From Ecdyonurus torrentis (taxonomy: Eukaryota > Arthropoda > Insecta > Ephemeroptera > Heptageniidae), in the NCBI GenBank assembly GCA_949318235.1, contig OX439137.1, positions 15,584,350 to 15,648,349 on the forward strand: a stretch of 64,000 bases of DNA, written 5' to 3'. Position 1 is the first letter of the stretch, and the number at the start of each line of letters is the position of its first letter. This document shows, one piece after another, positions 13,878-28,199 of the stretch. Below the pieces are notes generated by a model. It was not told where the DNA came from and ran no database searches. It saw only the letters and a program-made list of their open reading frames with translations. The position numbers and the translations under genes were made by a program.

Positions 13878-14327
13878 ACACGCAAAAAAAAATATTACTA
13901 ACAATGTAATAGGTAGACATATAACCAAGAAAACAGGTAATATTATACTTACAATAATACCTAATACAGGTGAACTGTGCAAAGGTGTGACTCACTTAGA
14001 TTAAGTGCACAGTATATTATACAGTAGTCCATCTCCTATAGCGGGAATGTCAGATCGAAAGCGCGCCATAATTCCGACTGGGTGAAGGTGGCAGAACTAG
14101 AAGCCGTAATTTGAAGTAATGTTACGTGTAGTTCTGACAACTTCACCCAGTCGGAATTATGGCGCGCATTTGATCTGACATTCCCGCTATAGGAGATGGA
14201 CTACTGTATAATATACTGTGGATTAAGTGGTATTGAAGTTTTATAACTACCTGTTCCAAATTCAAGTTTACCTATTGCAAAATACAGGTTCATGTACCTG
14301 CCATTGGTAGTAATTTTTTTCCGTGTA
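13878..14327. mobile_element. MITE O, interrupted by foldback P
   Basis: The left end CACGCAAAAAAAAATATTAC and the reverse-complemented right end CACGGAAAAAAATTACTACC form an imperfect inverted pair. Both continue into AATAGGTAGAC / ATAGGTAAAC-type sequence. Removing P and one copy of its 9 bp duplication leaves an element of about 228 bp. The ends resemble family H (CACGGAAAGAAT). Confidence 0.55.
14008..14220. mobile_element. Foldback P (213 bp) with 9 bp target duplication
   Basis: It starts CACAGTATATTATACAGTAG and ends with its exact reverse complement. The outer ~49 bp of the arms are perfect; inner parts (GCGCGCCATAATTCCGACTG) continue with few mismatches to about 85-90 bp. GATTAAGTG flanks it at 13999-14007 and 14221-14229, a 9 bp target-site duplication. 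Long arms plus a 9 bp duplication fit a Mutator-like (MULE) foldback, by family knowledge. No transposase. Confidence 0.85.
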
Positions 14328-15112
14328 GTCTCTGATCTGATAACACATTTTTCAAATTCTCTCCATGTAAAAATGTAAAGCGACTATATACGGCTATAGT
14401 TTTGATGGGACACCAAAATATGAGTTGATTTTTTGAGGAAACATTGATTTTTTTTTTTACTACAGATTATACATGGAACGTTTGCTAACAATGTTCTATA
14501 AGGTATTCAATGTTTACTTTAAAATATCTCGTAAAACACTTAATACTAAAGTAGGAGACAACCAAAGTAATGAGTAATGAACAACAGTGTTAAAAAAAAG
14601 TTTGGATAAAAATATATTGGCATATCTCGGCTGTAATAAAAACGTACAAAAACTCTACTGACTGCTTGCGAGGACATTATATACATAATTTTAATTTTTT
14701 AAAATGCATTTTCAGTCAATATCTACACACTTACAGTGTAATTTGAACAAATAAGTATGTGAAATGGAAGAAAATAAAACTAAAATAAAGGTTTCCCGAG
14801 TAAAATTTTAACGATGACACAACTATGAAATAAGATGTATATCTTTCAATGATTTGAGACAGTGCATGTAATTAATTCAATGTGCACAGTGACATTAAAT
14901 TGTGCCTGCTGCAATTGCAATGCACCAAGTTGCATAACAATCACCACACCAACCATCTACAATGACCTCGCTCGATCGTGTTATTGACCCCGTGATCACA
15001 ATATTGTTTATATTTTACATACATTCATTATACATACATATAAACAGATCATTTCATACGGTATATGGATATATAATACATACATATATGTATATACATA
15101 TACAGTATATAT
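14328..15112. other. Geneless stretch
   Basis: No gene or family member recognised. A moderately less AT-rich part (14870-15000) has no open frame of note. Confidence 0.5.
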
Positions 15113-15222
15113 ATGTATGTATATGTACCGCAAGGAAATGAAAAACCTGCACAACTATAGACTGAAAAGCATTACTAAAATTGCAGGTTATTCAATTCAT
15201 GTCGGTACATACATGTATGTTC
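15113..15222. repeat. Small foldback R
   Basis: The left GTATGTATATGTACCGCAAG ... AACCTGCA pairs imperfectly with the right TGCAGGTT ... GTCGGTACATACATGTATG. Arms are about 40 bp around a loop of roughly 30 bp. A single copy here, so I cannot say whether it is mobile. Confidence 0.5.
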
Positions 15223-15818
15223 TATAACAAAAGTTTCCAAATTTCAATATGTTTCTTTTCAATCAATTTCACCGTTTATTAATGAATTTACTTTTAATAA
15301 ATTTATGAATTACGTATACTACTTGAAAATATATAGTAATAAATAAAATCTCTAAATAATATACATTTTTTTTATTATTGCTACATTTATTAGCCTAAAA
15401 ATGCAAGAAAAAAGAAAATATAACGTTAAAAAAAAATGAAATTGAAACTAATTAAATAATAAAAAAATGAGCACTCTAAAACGGTAATATTAACCTTTCT
15501 AGTGAGCAATATTAACAGCTTTTAATTAAAAATAAACCTCTTTTTTTTTCTGAGGCAACAAAATTAAAACATCCAAAGAGTTTTTATATTAAAATTGTTA
15601 AAATATTTCATTCATTATTAAAAATTCCAGATTGTATGTATAAAATTTATAAATCTAGAAATTTAAATAAAGGTTGATTTTATGTTGAAAATATTTAAAA
15701 GATGTTGTAATTTTATGTAATATTTAAACAATAAAATCTAATTATTTTTATTATTGAGTATGAAAATACAATTTTAAAAAGGTGTGTTTGTTTACAAATA
15801 ATTTGTAAGTTCACATTG
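15223..15818. other. Geneless AT-rich stretch
   Basis: Nothing supported. Confidence 0.5.
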
Positions 15819-16158
15819 TTAAAGCCATAGAACACATAAAACATGTGCTTTTTAATGAATAAACACGATATGGGATCTTCAAAACTGATGACAATTTTTA
15901 CCAGAATGTTAATGTATAACTCCACGAGAGAGCGTGAAATAACTGTAAAGTATGCAATTTGCATGAAAATTCATGTTTATGACGTCAGAAACATGCAAAA
16001 ATTAGTATGAAAATGTTGTGCGGGTTGCATAAATCGAATTTTCTGATCACTATTACGGGGCTAGTGTTGGGTTTTGAGAGAAACTAATGTTATTTATGTA
16101 AATCCCATCGTGTTTTGTGATATAAATGCTTATGTTTTTCTCTGGTCTATTCCTTTAA
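15819..16158 (+). mobile_element. Family A TTAA-MITE, copy 1
   Basis: TTAA-AGCCATAGAACACATAAA at the left and GGTCTATTCCTT-TAA at the right, imperfect inverted ends with TTAA on both sides. Interior landmarks shared by the family are GGGATCTTCAAAACTGATGA, GAGAGCGTGAAATAACTG, the CRE core TGACGTCAGAAACATG (15980), ATTTTCTGATCACT and GATATAAATG. The 83-codon minus frame over the left half is a passenger. The plus strand is defined arbitrarily for the family. Non-autonomous. Confidence 0.9.
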
Positions 16159-17718
<1,560 letters not shown>

Positions 17719-17761
<43 letters not shown>

Positions 17762-17770
17762 CTCTCACTC

Positions 17771-17826
<56 letters not shown>

Positions 17827-17827
17827 C
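17719..17827. repeat. (CT)n microsatellite, interrupted
   Basis: CT array with CGCT and CACT interruptions near 17759-17775. Confidence 0.95.
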
Positions 17828-18390
17828 TACAGTAAATATATCATCTCGTTTACCAATGTCATTTTTTTACATTATATCTTCAGGGCTTAAAACATTCAAA
17901 TATTCTCTTTGATAATCTTCTAAAAAAAAACTTGCCTACATTTATAATATAACCACTAAAATAACTCACCTATATGTTACTATTTTTTGTAATATACTGA
18001 ACACATATTTTTGGTATATCATTTTTTTTTTTATACTGTATAAAAAAACTAGGTGCTAACTCATCTGTTTTATATTTACTACTTTGAAAATTCCCTTTGA
18101 TCAGCTTAAAATGTTTGTCTGGTTTTATAAAACGTTAAAAATGAAACAATGTTTTAAAAATGAAATTTTTTATGTATGTACATTTTTTATATATATGTTT
18201 CATGATGATCTACTCTTTGTGTGTAAACAAATCAATTTGTTTCATTTTGTAGAGAGGATTAATATTGTCTAAACACAAAGTATTGAACACACAAGTGTGT
18301 GCGTGTTCATTGTGAAAAGTCATGTTTAATCAATTTAATTGATTAATTAAAATTGAGAGTACTACAGATTAGTGATTGAAGCTATTCGTT

Positions 18391-18393
<3 letters not shown>

Positions 18394-18439
<46 letters not shown>
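18394..18439. repeat. (GA)n microsatellite
   Basis: Pure GA array of about 46 bp. Confidence 0.95.
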
Positions 18440-18441
<2 letters not shown>

Positions 18442-18933
18442 TTATATTTTCTGACTTTTTATACTAAATTTTTGAATTTATCTTGGAGCTAAGGTTAAAG
18501 AGACTTAGATGTAATAATCAAATAAAGCAAGCATGATTATAAATTTTAGGTTCACTAAATTAACTTTCATTAATGAACCTGGATTGTAGGTATTACAAAA
18601 TTAAATAAAAACTTTCTTATAAATATAGTACTAATTTTACCAGTACGAGATGATCTACTTACTTTGAAATTAAAAATATACTGTATAACTTAAATTTTTT
18701 TAGTTAGTTACATTGTAAGCGAAAATGACGCCAGCAAGGTATCTATAATTGACTTCAATTTTGTGTCCAACTTGTTGCCTAACCTACAGGATACTTTTAT
18801 TGTTAATTTGCATTTCTTTTTAGTTTTTAATGTTATTTATTATTATACTAGTATTATTTTGTGCAAATTTACTATGAAGTAATGGATAATTAGTATTTAA
18901 TATTCCAGACTGTTTCTTAATAAATCAAAAATT
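18440..18933. other. Geneless AT-rich stretch
   Basis: Nothing supported. Confidence 0.5.
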
Positions 18934-18936
18934 TCT

Positions 18937-19009
<73 letters not shown>
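18934..19009. repeat. (CT)n microsatellite
   Basis: CT array of about 76 bp with one early TTC interruption. Confidence 0.96.
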
Positions 19010-19010
<1 letters not shown>

Positions 19011-20194
19011 TTAAAAGTCCTAAAAGAATAAAAATTCAAATTTGAATGCATTTTTTAATTGTTATAAAAATGCATAAAACATTTAATTTGCCAAAAGATT
19101 TAACGTAACTACGTGCGGATTAAAAATAACTAGTATGTTATTTTATACAGTTGATAAAAATCTCATAAAAAATATGCAATTCAGATATTTTTTATTAATG
19201 ATTCTTTTAAATATGTATCATTTTACCAAGGGATGTGTTTCAATTTATAGTGTCTAAAAGTATAGTTCATAATATACTTTATATTAATAATACAACTCGC
19301 AAAAGAAGTAAGTAGTAAACTTAAGTCTATAAATATTTATTTATTTTATTTTGTAAAATATCTTGAAGTCATATTATTATAAATCCTCAAGAAGAAAAAT
19401 ATAAAAATACCACAAATGCACTTTTAAAGCTCTCTGAATGCATTCAGTTTAATATGATTTATATGTCTGGTGACCTTAAAATAAAAATCTTTGTGTTAAA
19501 AAAATGAGGTCAGAAATAAGTCTATTAGTATTTATCCTATTTTATATATTTACACCAAGAGAATTTAACATATGGATTTTTAATAAGTACTAAATAAAAT
19601 CTCAATAATATAACTATAAGCTATTGTTATTACTTAATTCAGGTTACAGTTTAAAACTTAATTCAATATTTTTTTCTTCTATTACTTTAGTTTAAATGAA
19701 ATCTGACTGATTAAATTTTAATTAATTGGATTGATTATAATATAACATAAATATTTGGAAAGAAATATGTTTTTATAATTTTTGTTTTTTTGGTCTACTA
19801 CAGTATTTTCAAAAGAAAATTTAAATATAGATATTTTGAAAACCATATGAAAATGCATATTATATAGGATTTTTATAGTCACAAACTTAAAAAAAGTTAG
19901 AATATCAAAGATATCTATAAAAATAGCTCGAACTATATAAAACAATGAGCAATTTGAATTATAATTTACTTAATAATTCTTGATCTTGATTGAGAGCTAC
20001 AAATAAAGTGTATTCAAACAATTTAACCAACTTAAATAACAATAAAAACAACAATGAAATTTTATGAGTATTTTTTTAGCCACTTGTTCAATTAGTTAGC
20101 TAATTAGAGAAGGTATGTTCATACGGAAACTATATTAAAATTGTTTGATGTTCTCGCATTAACAGATTTTTGTATGTTTGTGTGATTTATCACA
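19010..20194. other. Geneless AT-rich stretch
   Basis: No gene or family member recognised; the minus frame at 19718-19945 is AT-rich chance sequence. Confidence 0.5.
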
Positions 20195-20538
20195 TTAAAG
20201 GACTCCTATGGCGTCAAAACATTTAATCAAAAATGTAAAAATCATAAGATGGGACCATTATTCATACACATATTACATCCTTCAACCCTTCTGTAGCCTC
20301 ACAAACTGGGGTTGAAAAACTGTAAAGTAGGTAGCTTTAGGAATTCATGACGTCATCAATTCCGGGTCTACAATAGAAATTGTAGCGCGGCTTGCCTACT
20401 TTACAAGTTTTCTCCTTATAGTTTGTAAGAGTACTGAGGGGTTAAGGCACAAAATATGTGTATTTATAATAGTCCTATCTCATGATTTATCATGGACAGA
20501 AAATTTGTTTTTGAGGCCAGGGGCTCTTTATTCTTTAA
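20195..20538 (+). mobile_element. Family C TTAA-element, copy 1
   Basis: TTAA-AGGACTCCTATGGCGTC at the left and, reverse complemented at the right, TTAA-AGAATAAAGAGCCCC followed by CTGGCCTCAAAAACA. The ends align with a small gap. The arms pair again inside: CAACCCTTCTGTAGC... with ...GAGGGGTTAAGG, and GTAAAGTAGGTAG with CTACTTTAC. The centre has TGACGTCA (20348). Copy 2 begins at 38624. The TTAA-AGG start is shared with families A and B. Confidence 0.75.
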
Positions 20539-21146
20539 TGTTTCCTGCACTATAGTATTTATTACTATATATTTTATTAGTAAAAGGTAACATTGAGTTA
20601 CAGTTGACTATCTAACAGAGCTCAGTGAACAATCATTTTATATGCATTATCTTTAGTAAAAGATCTATGTTCTAAAATTAACTAATGTTTTTGTGTCGCA
20701 TCAAAAACTAATTGTGTGTAATCTCTATTTTAACATATACAGAAAAGGTGTTTTAGGTGTATTAGTTACTATACTACATTGTCCAACTAATGCTTTTGAT
20801 AAAGAATAAAATATTGTAAGATCTAAAAATATACAAATTTACACAAAAAAGGAAATTTAATATAAAGAAAAAGAAAAAAATTCAAATATAAAAAAATAAA
20901 GTTATTATATCCACTTGTGTTTCCATTTAAATAACAATTTACCATTATTTTGTTTGTTTTCTTTTTGAATATAAAATATAATAATGTGACATCTCTCATA
21001 ACAAGCAATTTAGCAGAAAAAGGAACAAAAATATCGTATTTTCTACCAACTAGGGGAAAAAAACATAACGTGTTTTTTTATACTATAATAAAATAACAAT
21101 ATTTCTCTTTTTAAACTAATCGAAATAATATTATATAAGTATATAA

Positions 21147-21149
<3 letters not shown>
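20539..21149. other. Geneless AT-rich stretch
   Basis: Nothing supported. Confidence 0.5.

Positions 21150-21189
<40 letters not shown>
21150..21189. repeat. (TA)n array
   Basis: Short TA array, about 40 bp. Confidence 0.93.
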
Positions 21190-21191
<2 letters not shown>

Positions 21192-21531
21192 GTGTGTTTG
21201 TTGTTTTACTAATAGCCAAATTTTTATCACCAAAATTTAAAATTGAAACGTGTAATCATATTGGCATTTTTATTTTATATATTTTTTAACCTTATAAATA
21301 ATTTAAAAATTACACGTTATGGATGTAACTTTTGTATACGATATAAAAACTTGAAATTTCTTGACTCAACTGGATAAATATGCATGTTTGTTTTTTCATT
21401 GTTTATTCATTTTTTTTACGAGTAGTTTACAATTAACAATGCTCACTAGGCATGTAGGACATACATTCAGTTGAGCAAGTTATATGACATGTAACATATT
21501 TTTATGAAAACTATATCCTTTACAATCAGGC

Positions 21532-21876
21532 TTAAAGCCATAGACCAGATAAAACAACATGTGGTTTTTAATGAATAAACACGAAATGGGATCTTCAAAA
21601 CTGATGACAATTTTTACTAGAATGTTAATGTATAGCCCCACGAAAGAGCGTGAAATAACTGTAAAGTATGCAATTTGCATAAAAATTCATGTTTATGACG
21701 TCAGAAACATGTAAAAATTAGTATGAAAATGTTGTGCGGGTTGCATAAATCGAATTTTCTGATCACTGCTACGGGGCTATTGTTGGGTTTTGAGACAAAC
21801 TAATGTTATTTATGTAAATCCCATCAAGTGCTTTGTGATATAAATGATTATGTTTTTCTTTGGTCTATTCCTTTAA
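21532..21876 (+). mobile_element. Family A TTAA-MITE, copy 2
   Basis: Close relative of copy 1, matching nearly base for base from ATAAACACGAAATGGGATCT through TGACGTCAGAAACATG (21696) to GGTCTATTCC. TTAA lies at 21532-21535 and 21873-21876. Confidence 0.9.
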
Positions 21877-21973
21877 TAAATCAAATAGGTTAAAATAATT
21901 TTATATACTTTATGAATTTCAATGAACGTTAATTACATTAAAACATAGCTTTGACCTAGTATAAACTTTTTGT

Positions 21974-22528
<555 letters not shown>

Positions 22529-23177
22529 TATAGGGTTGTTGCATTTGTAGAAAAGTCGCATCGTATGTGAGCAATAAATAATATGGGTCAGTTTAAGTAA
22601 TTGATACATTTTGACAGTTTAATAATACTTGGCATTATTTCTGAGAGCATTCATGCTATTGACAGGGCGAATTAGGTATTTAAATGAATAGACCAGAGAA
22701 AAACATAAGCATTTATATCACAAAACACTTGATGGGATTTACATAAATAACTTTAGTTTGTCTCATAACTTAACAGTACACCCGTAACAGTGATCAGAAA
22801 ATTCGATTTATGCAACCCACACAACATTGTTATACAAGTTTTTGCATGTTTCTGACGTCAGAAACATGAATTTTCACGCAAATTGCATATTTTACAGTTT
22901 TTTCACGCTCTTTTGTAGGGCTACATTAACGTTCTGGTAAAAATTGTCATTAGGTTTGAAGATCCCATTTTGTGTTTATTCATTAAAAAGCACCTTTTGT
23001 TTTATGTGGTCTATGGCTTTAAGTATGTAAGAAGAATAATAATGGCAAAATATTTAACTAATTTTTTCTAAGAAATTAGCCAAAAACCACGTTTTTCCCA
23101 TGTTTAGCAATGTTATTTATTGCTTCAGTATGGAGTTGAAGTGCATTCAGTATGACGTCATATTCATACACTCCATA
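22529..23177 (-). mobile_element. Family E MITE (copy 2), split by an A element
   Basis: On the minus strand it starts near TATGGAGTGTATGAATATGA and ends CAACAACCCTATA, matching the E copies at 30132 and 45631. The halves 23023-23177 and 22529-22679 align to consecutive parts of the uninterrupted copies; family A sits between them. TGACGTCA lies at 23153. No coding frame. Confidence 0.8.
22680..23022 (-). mobile_element. Family A TTAA-MITE, copy 3 (nested in E)
   Basis: Reverse-oriented copy with TGACGTCAGAAACATG at 22853. On the minus strand the junctions read CATAC-TTAA-[element]-TTAA-ATACCTAAT. The uninterrupted E element at 30.3 kb reads CATAC-TTGA-AAACCTAAT. Removing the element plus one TTAA therefore restores the pre-insertion site, which supports a 4 bp TTAA target duplication. 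Confidence 0.9.
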
Positions 23178-23963
23178 AATTTGATTTTAAAAAATACGTC
23201 AATTGTATCCAAACAAATTGATTGATTGATTTGACTTATCAGAACTTAATTTGACTTACTGACAAATAAATAGAAATCGTATAGAATCAAATTCATTGTA
23301 CACATGATTATGATAATATATTTTTAGTATTCAAAGTCTCGCGCTAAATTTCAAATGTTATTCTTATGAGAAAACCCCTTGCTTCATTTAAATGAAAAAA
23401 ATATTTGATCACAACATTGTGTATACATTGAAAATATTATATACTCTGTGTAAGCTTATGTATCTTATTATTAATTTATATTTGTTTTTAGCTAATGTAC
23501 CCTATTATAAAGAAAAAAAATCTTATCAACACAAAACTTTACTAAAAAAATGTGTCATGATTTATTTCTTTGACGTAAAAGCTTGGGTTAAAAACTTCAT
23601 AGCCGATGAAAAGTAAAAATGACCTCTTAAAATGATTTATTTAATATACTTTTTTATGTTACACATAACTACTTACTCATTAGTGTTAATATTTAATTTT
23701 ACAGAAAAAAAAGTATGGATAATCCTTATTTACACTAATTTCTCTTTATGAGTTAAGCTAGCTTCTAAATTTTTCATTAGAATCAAAAATGTTTTTGACT
23801 TAACTTTTCAGTTTTTCTCCTAATATCTTGTTTTTTTTTGTTCTGAATTTTAATAAATGCATGTGGAATTGATTTCATAAAAAATAAATAAATAATAATA
23901 ATAATTCAATGCAGTTCTTGGCACAGCTAACATCGTGCGCAAAGTGCTTAGTTTGTGACCCCT
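23178..23963. other. Geneless AT-rich stretch
   Basis: Nothing supported up to the possible exon that follows. The plus frame at 23392-23616 has chance composition. Confidence 0.45.
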
Positions 23964-24150
23964 CTATATACCACCTGCAGTTTCTGACATAATTGGTACT
24001 GAATTATTCTCACCTTCACCTTGAATCAAGTAGGATTCCGGTGTTGGTGTTATAGAAGAAGAAAGAAAAGAACTCATAATAATAATAATAATAATAAAAC
24101 CATATTCCCATATTTCATTTTGCTTATACATACAACCAGTAAGAAACACA
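23964..24150 (-). other. Possible short exon or gene fragment (weak)
   Basis: On the minus strand, after a (TTA)n run and a pyrimidine tract, an open frame reads SSITPTPESYLIQGEGENN then SVPIMSETAGGI and stop. The composition is unlike the AT-driven frames around it. Good donor-like sites lie inside it (AAG|GTGAGA and GCAG|GTGGTA). No convincing AG acceptor is placed and no domain is recognised, so chance or a retroposon fragment remains likely. ATT repeats on both sides would also fit a retroposed fragment. Confidence 0.2.
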
Positions 24151-24857
24151 TTCTTTGATTCTTTGTTCCTTAAATTATGAGAAAAATTTATTCACTCTTA
24201 ATTTGTAATTGGTCTCTTATTGGTGTATCGATGCAGAACACTCATAGTTCAGTGCTCAGTGCTAAAAATGGTAAATAAATTGTTATTGTCAATATTAAAA
24301 GTTATGGTAAATTTTAACAAATTAAATTTCAATATTATTATAAATAAAATTTCAAACAACAAAAAATAACAACTTTTTTTTTAAGTGTGTGTGGCATACA
24401 TCCAAAAAAAAAAATAACAATAACAATAATGTATAGAAAAAAATGTATAACATCCGGCACTTTCTTGATTAAAAATAAACGTATAAATAAGACTTTTAAC
24501 AAAATTTCTTACTTAACTTTATCATTCTTAACCCTAAAGAGTCTAGACCTTATATACAATTCAACCACATACATTTACAAAATTGAACTATATGATGCTG
24601 TATGGTTTTTTGTTTTTTTATATATAATGAGAATTTTGAGGTTAAAATTTACAAAAACAACAACAGAAAATTCGTTTTTCTCTGACTGTTTTTTGTCAAC
24701 TAAATTATGGTTATCTATAGCCACTGGGAGATGTAATAAAAAAAAACTCATAGAGGTTCAGTATTAGCTTTTTTTATGTGGTTATTGTGGGTAATATATA
24801 GAGTACTAACTTAACTTTGAAAATAATTCTATGACGTCACAATGTTTAATTCTATTT
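24151..24857. other. Geneless stretch
   Basis: A 126-codon plus frame at 24387-24767 is Lys/Ile/Leu-rich without a recognisable domain; I do not call it. An isolated TGACGTCA lies at 24832, just before the A copy. Confidence 0.4.
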
Positions 24858-25183
24858 TTAAATGTATAGACAAGACTAAAACATTAGCCCTTATTTCACA
24901 AAACACTTGATGGTACTTACATTAAAATAAAATAACTTTAGTTTGTCTCTGTTAAGAAAATTTAGTCTTTTGCGATCCACACAATATTTTCATATTAATT
25001 TTTGCATGTTTCTGACGTCAGAAACAGGAATAGTCACTCTAATAGCATACTTTGTAGTATTTTTACGCTTTCTTGTGGGGCTACATTTACACTCTGTGTA
25101 AAAATTGTCGTTGGTTCGAGAGATACTATTTTGTATTTAATTATTAAAAAGCACATGATATTTCGTGTGATCTATTGCTTTAA
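24858..25183 (-). mobile_element. Family A TTAA-MITE, copy 4 (diverged)
   Basis: Reverse-oriented and more diverged than copies 1-3, with internal small deletions. It still shows ACAAAACACTTGATGG, TGACGTCAGAAACAGG (25013), AAGCACATGATATT and terminal TTAA on both sides. Confidence 0.85.
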
Positions 25184-25854
25184 GTTTTAACTTCTTCTAT
25201 TCTTTTGCACAAGAAATGCAATGAACATTTTTTGATGGTTTTCATTAATTAGTGTAAGTTTACAATATTAAGAAATTGCTTCAATTTGTATGGTCAACCT
25301 AAAACTAGCAGCTAACTACGCGTGTTTTTTTTATCCCTTAATACATAGTAAATTAGAAACTAACGTACATTTTTCAGAGCTATGATACTATTCTCATTTT
25401 TAAGCTGAAGTAAACAATATCTTATTGATTCTTTGTTTATTTATTTAGTTTTAGTTTTTCATTTCAAGTTAAATTAAAAAATATGTTGAAAATTCACTTA
25501 TTTTCTCAGAAAGTCTTCTACTCGTAATCAATCTCACCTCTCTTCTAGGTAATTTGATTATTTTAGATTGAAAACAAACTTTGTAGCTGGCAAGCTGCAG
25601 CTCCAGAATAATAATTACTTTATTAACTCTTCAATTTAAATTACTTGTAGAGAAGCTATTTTGTTGATGTTGCATAAAAATGTGCAAGGTGCAAGTTACC
25701 TTTGGTTACTTAAAGCAAATTGAATTCAGCGTGCCTTCTACATTGAACCTTTTATTTTGTTTTTAAATCCCCCCCCCCTTTTTTTTTCAACAATGATTGT
25801 TAGAGTATTAAGACGAACGAACAATAAATAATAAAGCCGGAAGTAGAGTGAAAA
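25184..25854. other. Geneless AT-rich stretch
   Basis: A short C9T9 block near 25770; otherwise nothing supported. Confidence 0.5.
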
Positions 25855-25950
25855 TAAAAAGATCTTCAATATTTTTTCTTCCTTTCTTATCTGACGATTA
25901 AGGGTTCTGAAATTTTTATCATACGTGATTTGACTTTCAATAACATTATT
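25855..25950 (-). mobile_element. Family F fragment (copy 3)
   Basis: The reverse complement of CTTATCTGACGATTAAGGGT and TCTGAAATTTTTATCATA matches the F copy at 28290-28330. Confidence 0.5.
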
Positions 25951-26371
25951 AAAGTATATTACCAACTTTTGATTCTAGAGATACAAACCTTTTAAAAACA
26001 GCCGCATTTGTTTTATGAATTTTGTTAATGTTATAACCATAAGAAATTAAAAAAAAAATCACAAAGCACGGATCATTCACATCGTAAAAATTGCATTTTT
26101 TTTAATAGTTCCCGATTTAGTTTATATCATATCATAATAAAATATATATACGAGTATATAAGAATTTTTAATGTTATACAAAATGATACATTACAAAACA
26201 TATGTTAATTTAAATTCTTCATGAGTTATTAATATTCTTTATATATATATATATATATATATAAAAACTTTTTTTTATTATATAATATATAGACACTTTA
26301 ATTCATGTACACCATTATGTAAATTACTTTAGAAAAGTTAAAGCTTCATATAACATGGGAATTTTTTTCCA

Positions 26372-26373
<2 letters not shown>
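25951..26373. other. Geneless stretch with short (TA)n
   Basis: Contains a 23 bp TA run near 26240; otherwise nothing supported. Confidence 0.5.

Positions 26374-26416
<43 letters not shown>
26374..26416. repeat. (CT)n microsatellite
   Basis: Pure CT array of about 43 bp. Confidence 0.95.
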
Positions 26417-26418
<2 letters not shown>

Positions 26419-27024
26419 TTTAAACTTTATGATACTTTTTTAATACTTTTAAATATGAGTCAAATGGTACTTTAAGTTGTTTTTATATCCAGCACATAAG
26501 TTTAATATTTTAATTTTCTTATATATAAAAATATTTTTATTCATAAATATTAAAGCTGTTCACTTGAAAGAAAATAATTATTATTAATGAAGCAATACAC
26601 AGTATAGCTAATTTAAATATACTGATTTTTTTAATTCAAGAATACATAGTGTTTTTGTGTTAAAAATGTTACATTCATATTTTAACATTATACTAATCGA
26701 TCGTTTCAAAATATGTCAGAACAATATGATGAGCTAGCATCTTGCCCCGTAGCAAATTGTGTGTTTTATCAAAAAGTTTTGGAAATTTGATATTTTTGCT
26801 CCTTGGTTTCTAGCTTATTTTACATGGACTACCCACCCGCTTGTTACAGCTCACAAGCTCTACTGTCGTAAAGATAAAGAATAGTTTGATCTGCTCATAT
26901 TACACTGAAAAAAAAACAAAAAAACAAACTAGATTTTACTATAATATGGTTAGCCAAGTAAATTCAAAATTCGTTGAACTGTAATTTCAGTAAATTTTTG
27001 TATTGATAGTTAAGTTGCTAAATT

Positions 27025-27029
<5 letters not shown>
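26417..27029. other. Geneless stretch
   Basis: No gene. CACTGAAAAAAAAACAAA at 26904 resembles the H/O end motif, but no partner end was found. Confidence 0.4.

Positions 27030-27070
<41 letters not shown>
27030..27070. repeat. Poly-A tract, about 41 bp
   Basis: Pure A. A (T)n(TTA)n tract follows at 27127-27166. Confidence 0.95.
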
Positions 27071-27072
<2 letters not shown>

Positions 27073-27166
27073 AACTTGCGTTATTTTTTTTTACTGCACT
27101 TTACAGTTTTAATACTCTGGGCCCGTTTTTTTTTTTTTTTTTTTTTTTATTATTATTATTATTATT

Positions 27167-28199
27167 TGGTACTACGATATTAGCCCTAATTGTACTGTGT
27201 CAGGTTCTAGATATGATAAGCTTTAACATAATAACATTAATTGTACAAAAAAAAAAAAAAAAAAAATCATACTGACAAATTTGCATAAAAATATGGGGAT
27301 TAAAGAGTCAAAAATTCATAATTTGCTCTTTTCTTAACAATCAATGAATTAAAATTTTATGAGCAAAAATTAACTAACAAGGAAATATAAATATAAACAA
27401 GGAAATATAAAATTATCTTCTTATCATAAAAACAAAAGAAAAAGAGATTAGTTTTAATTAAGATACAAGAAAATAACAAAAACCGTTTTTTTTTTTTATG
27501 TAATACAACATATTTTTACATGTTTTTGTACACTGTACTGTACATATAATATAAATTTTTATTATAATGTATAGTTGTAAAAAACTTACTATTTATGCTA
27601 AAAAATAAATAAGCTTGTGTTTTTTTAACTACTGGTGTAAGTTTATTTTTGTTTTACGAGAAAAGTGGTAAAAAAAACTTTATGGTTTAGTTATTAATGT
27701 AATTAAGTAATGAATGAATTAAGCAATGAATGCATGATATTGAAGTATATTGTAGAAAATAGTTTAATGCATTTAAAAAAAATGCATTTTGACACTAAAA
27801 TGTTCTTGGTTTTATGGTTATACATTTTTTTAATAGAGTTCATTGAAAAATATTAATTAAAATTTTGAGTAATGATTTTTGTTGCAAAAATAAAGGATTA
27901 CTAAAATTTAAAAACTTTGATGTGTTTCATTAAACCGAGGAAATATTAAGTTTTTTTTTTATGAGAATTGTAGATTTTCTCCTTCATACGTTTAAGAACA
28001 TTTTTTTTAAAATAATTTTTAAATATCAGGTGTTGCAAACTATCCGTTGAACCTAGTTTTTGGAATCAAGTCACTATATCTAGAAAATACAAAAAAAAAA
28101 AAATAAACTAATGAACTTTAATACGTAAAATCATTCAAATTATCATAAACATAAAACTTATGAAATAAAAATATAAAAATCTTATTATATTTTAAGGGT
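27167..28199. other. Geneless AT-rich stretch
   Basis: Nothing supported beyond short homopolymers (27249-27266, 27487-27498). Confidence 0.5.

Noticed and set aside
15897..15990. Hammerhead ribozyme from the CTGATGA motif inside family A
   Set aside because: CTGATGA is present, but I could not find the paired GAAA core and the three stems in the right order.
24387..24767. 126-codon plus-strand frame
   Set aside because: Lys/Ile/Leu/Thr-rich, AT-driven composition, no domain, no promoter or splice context.
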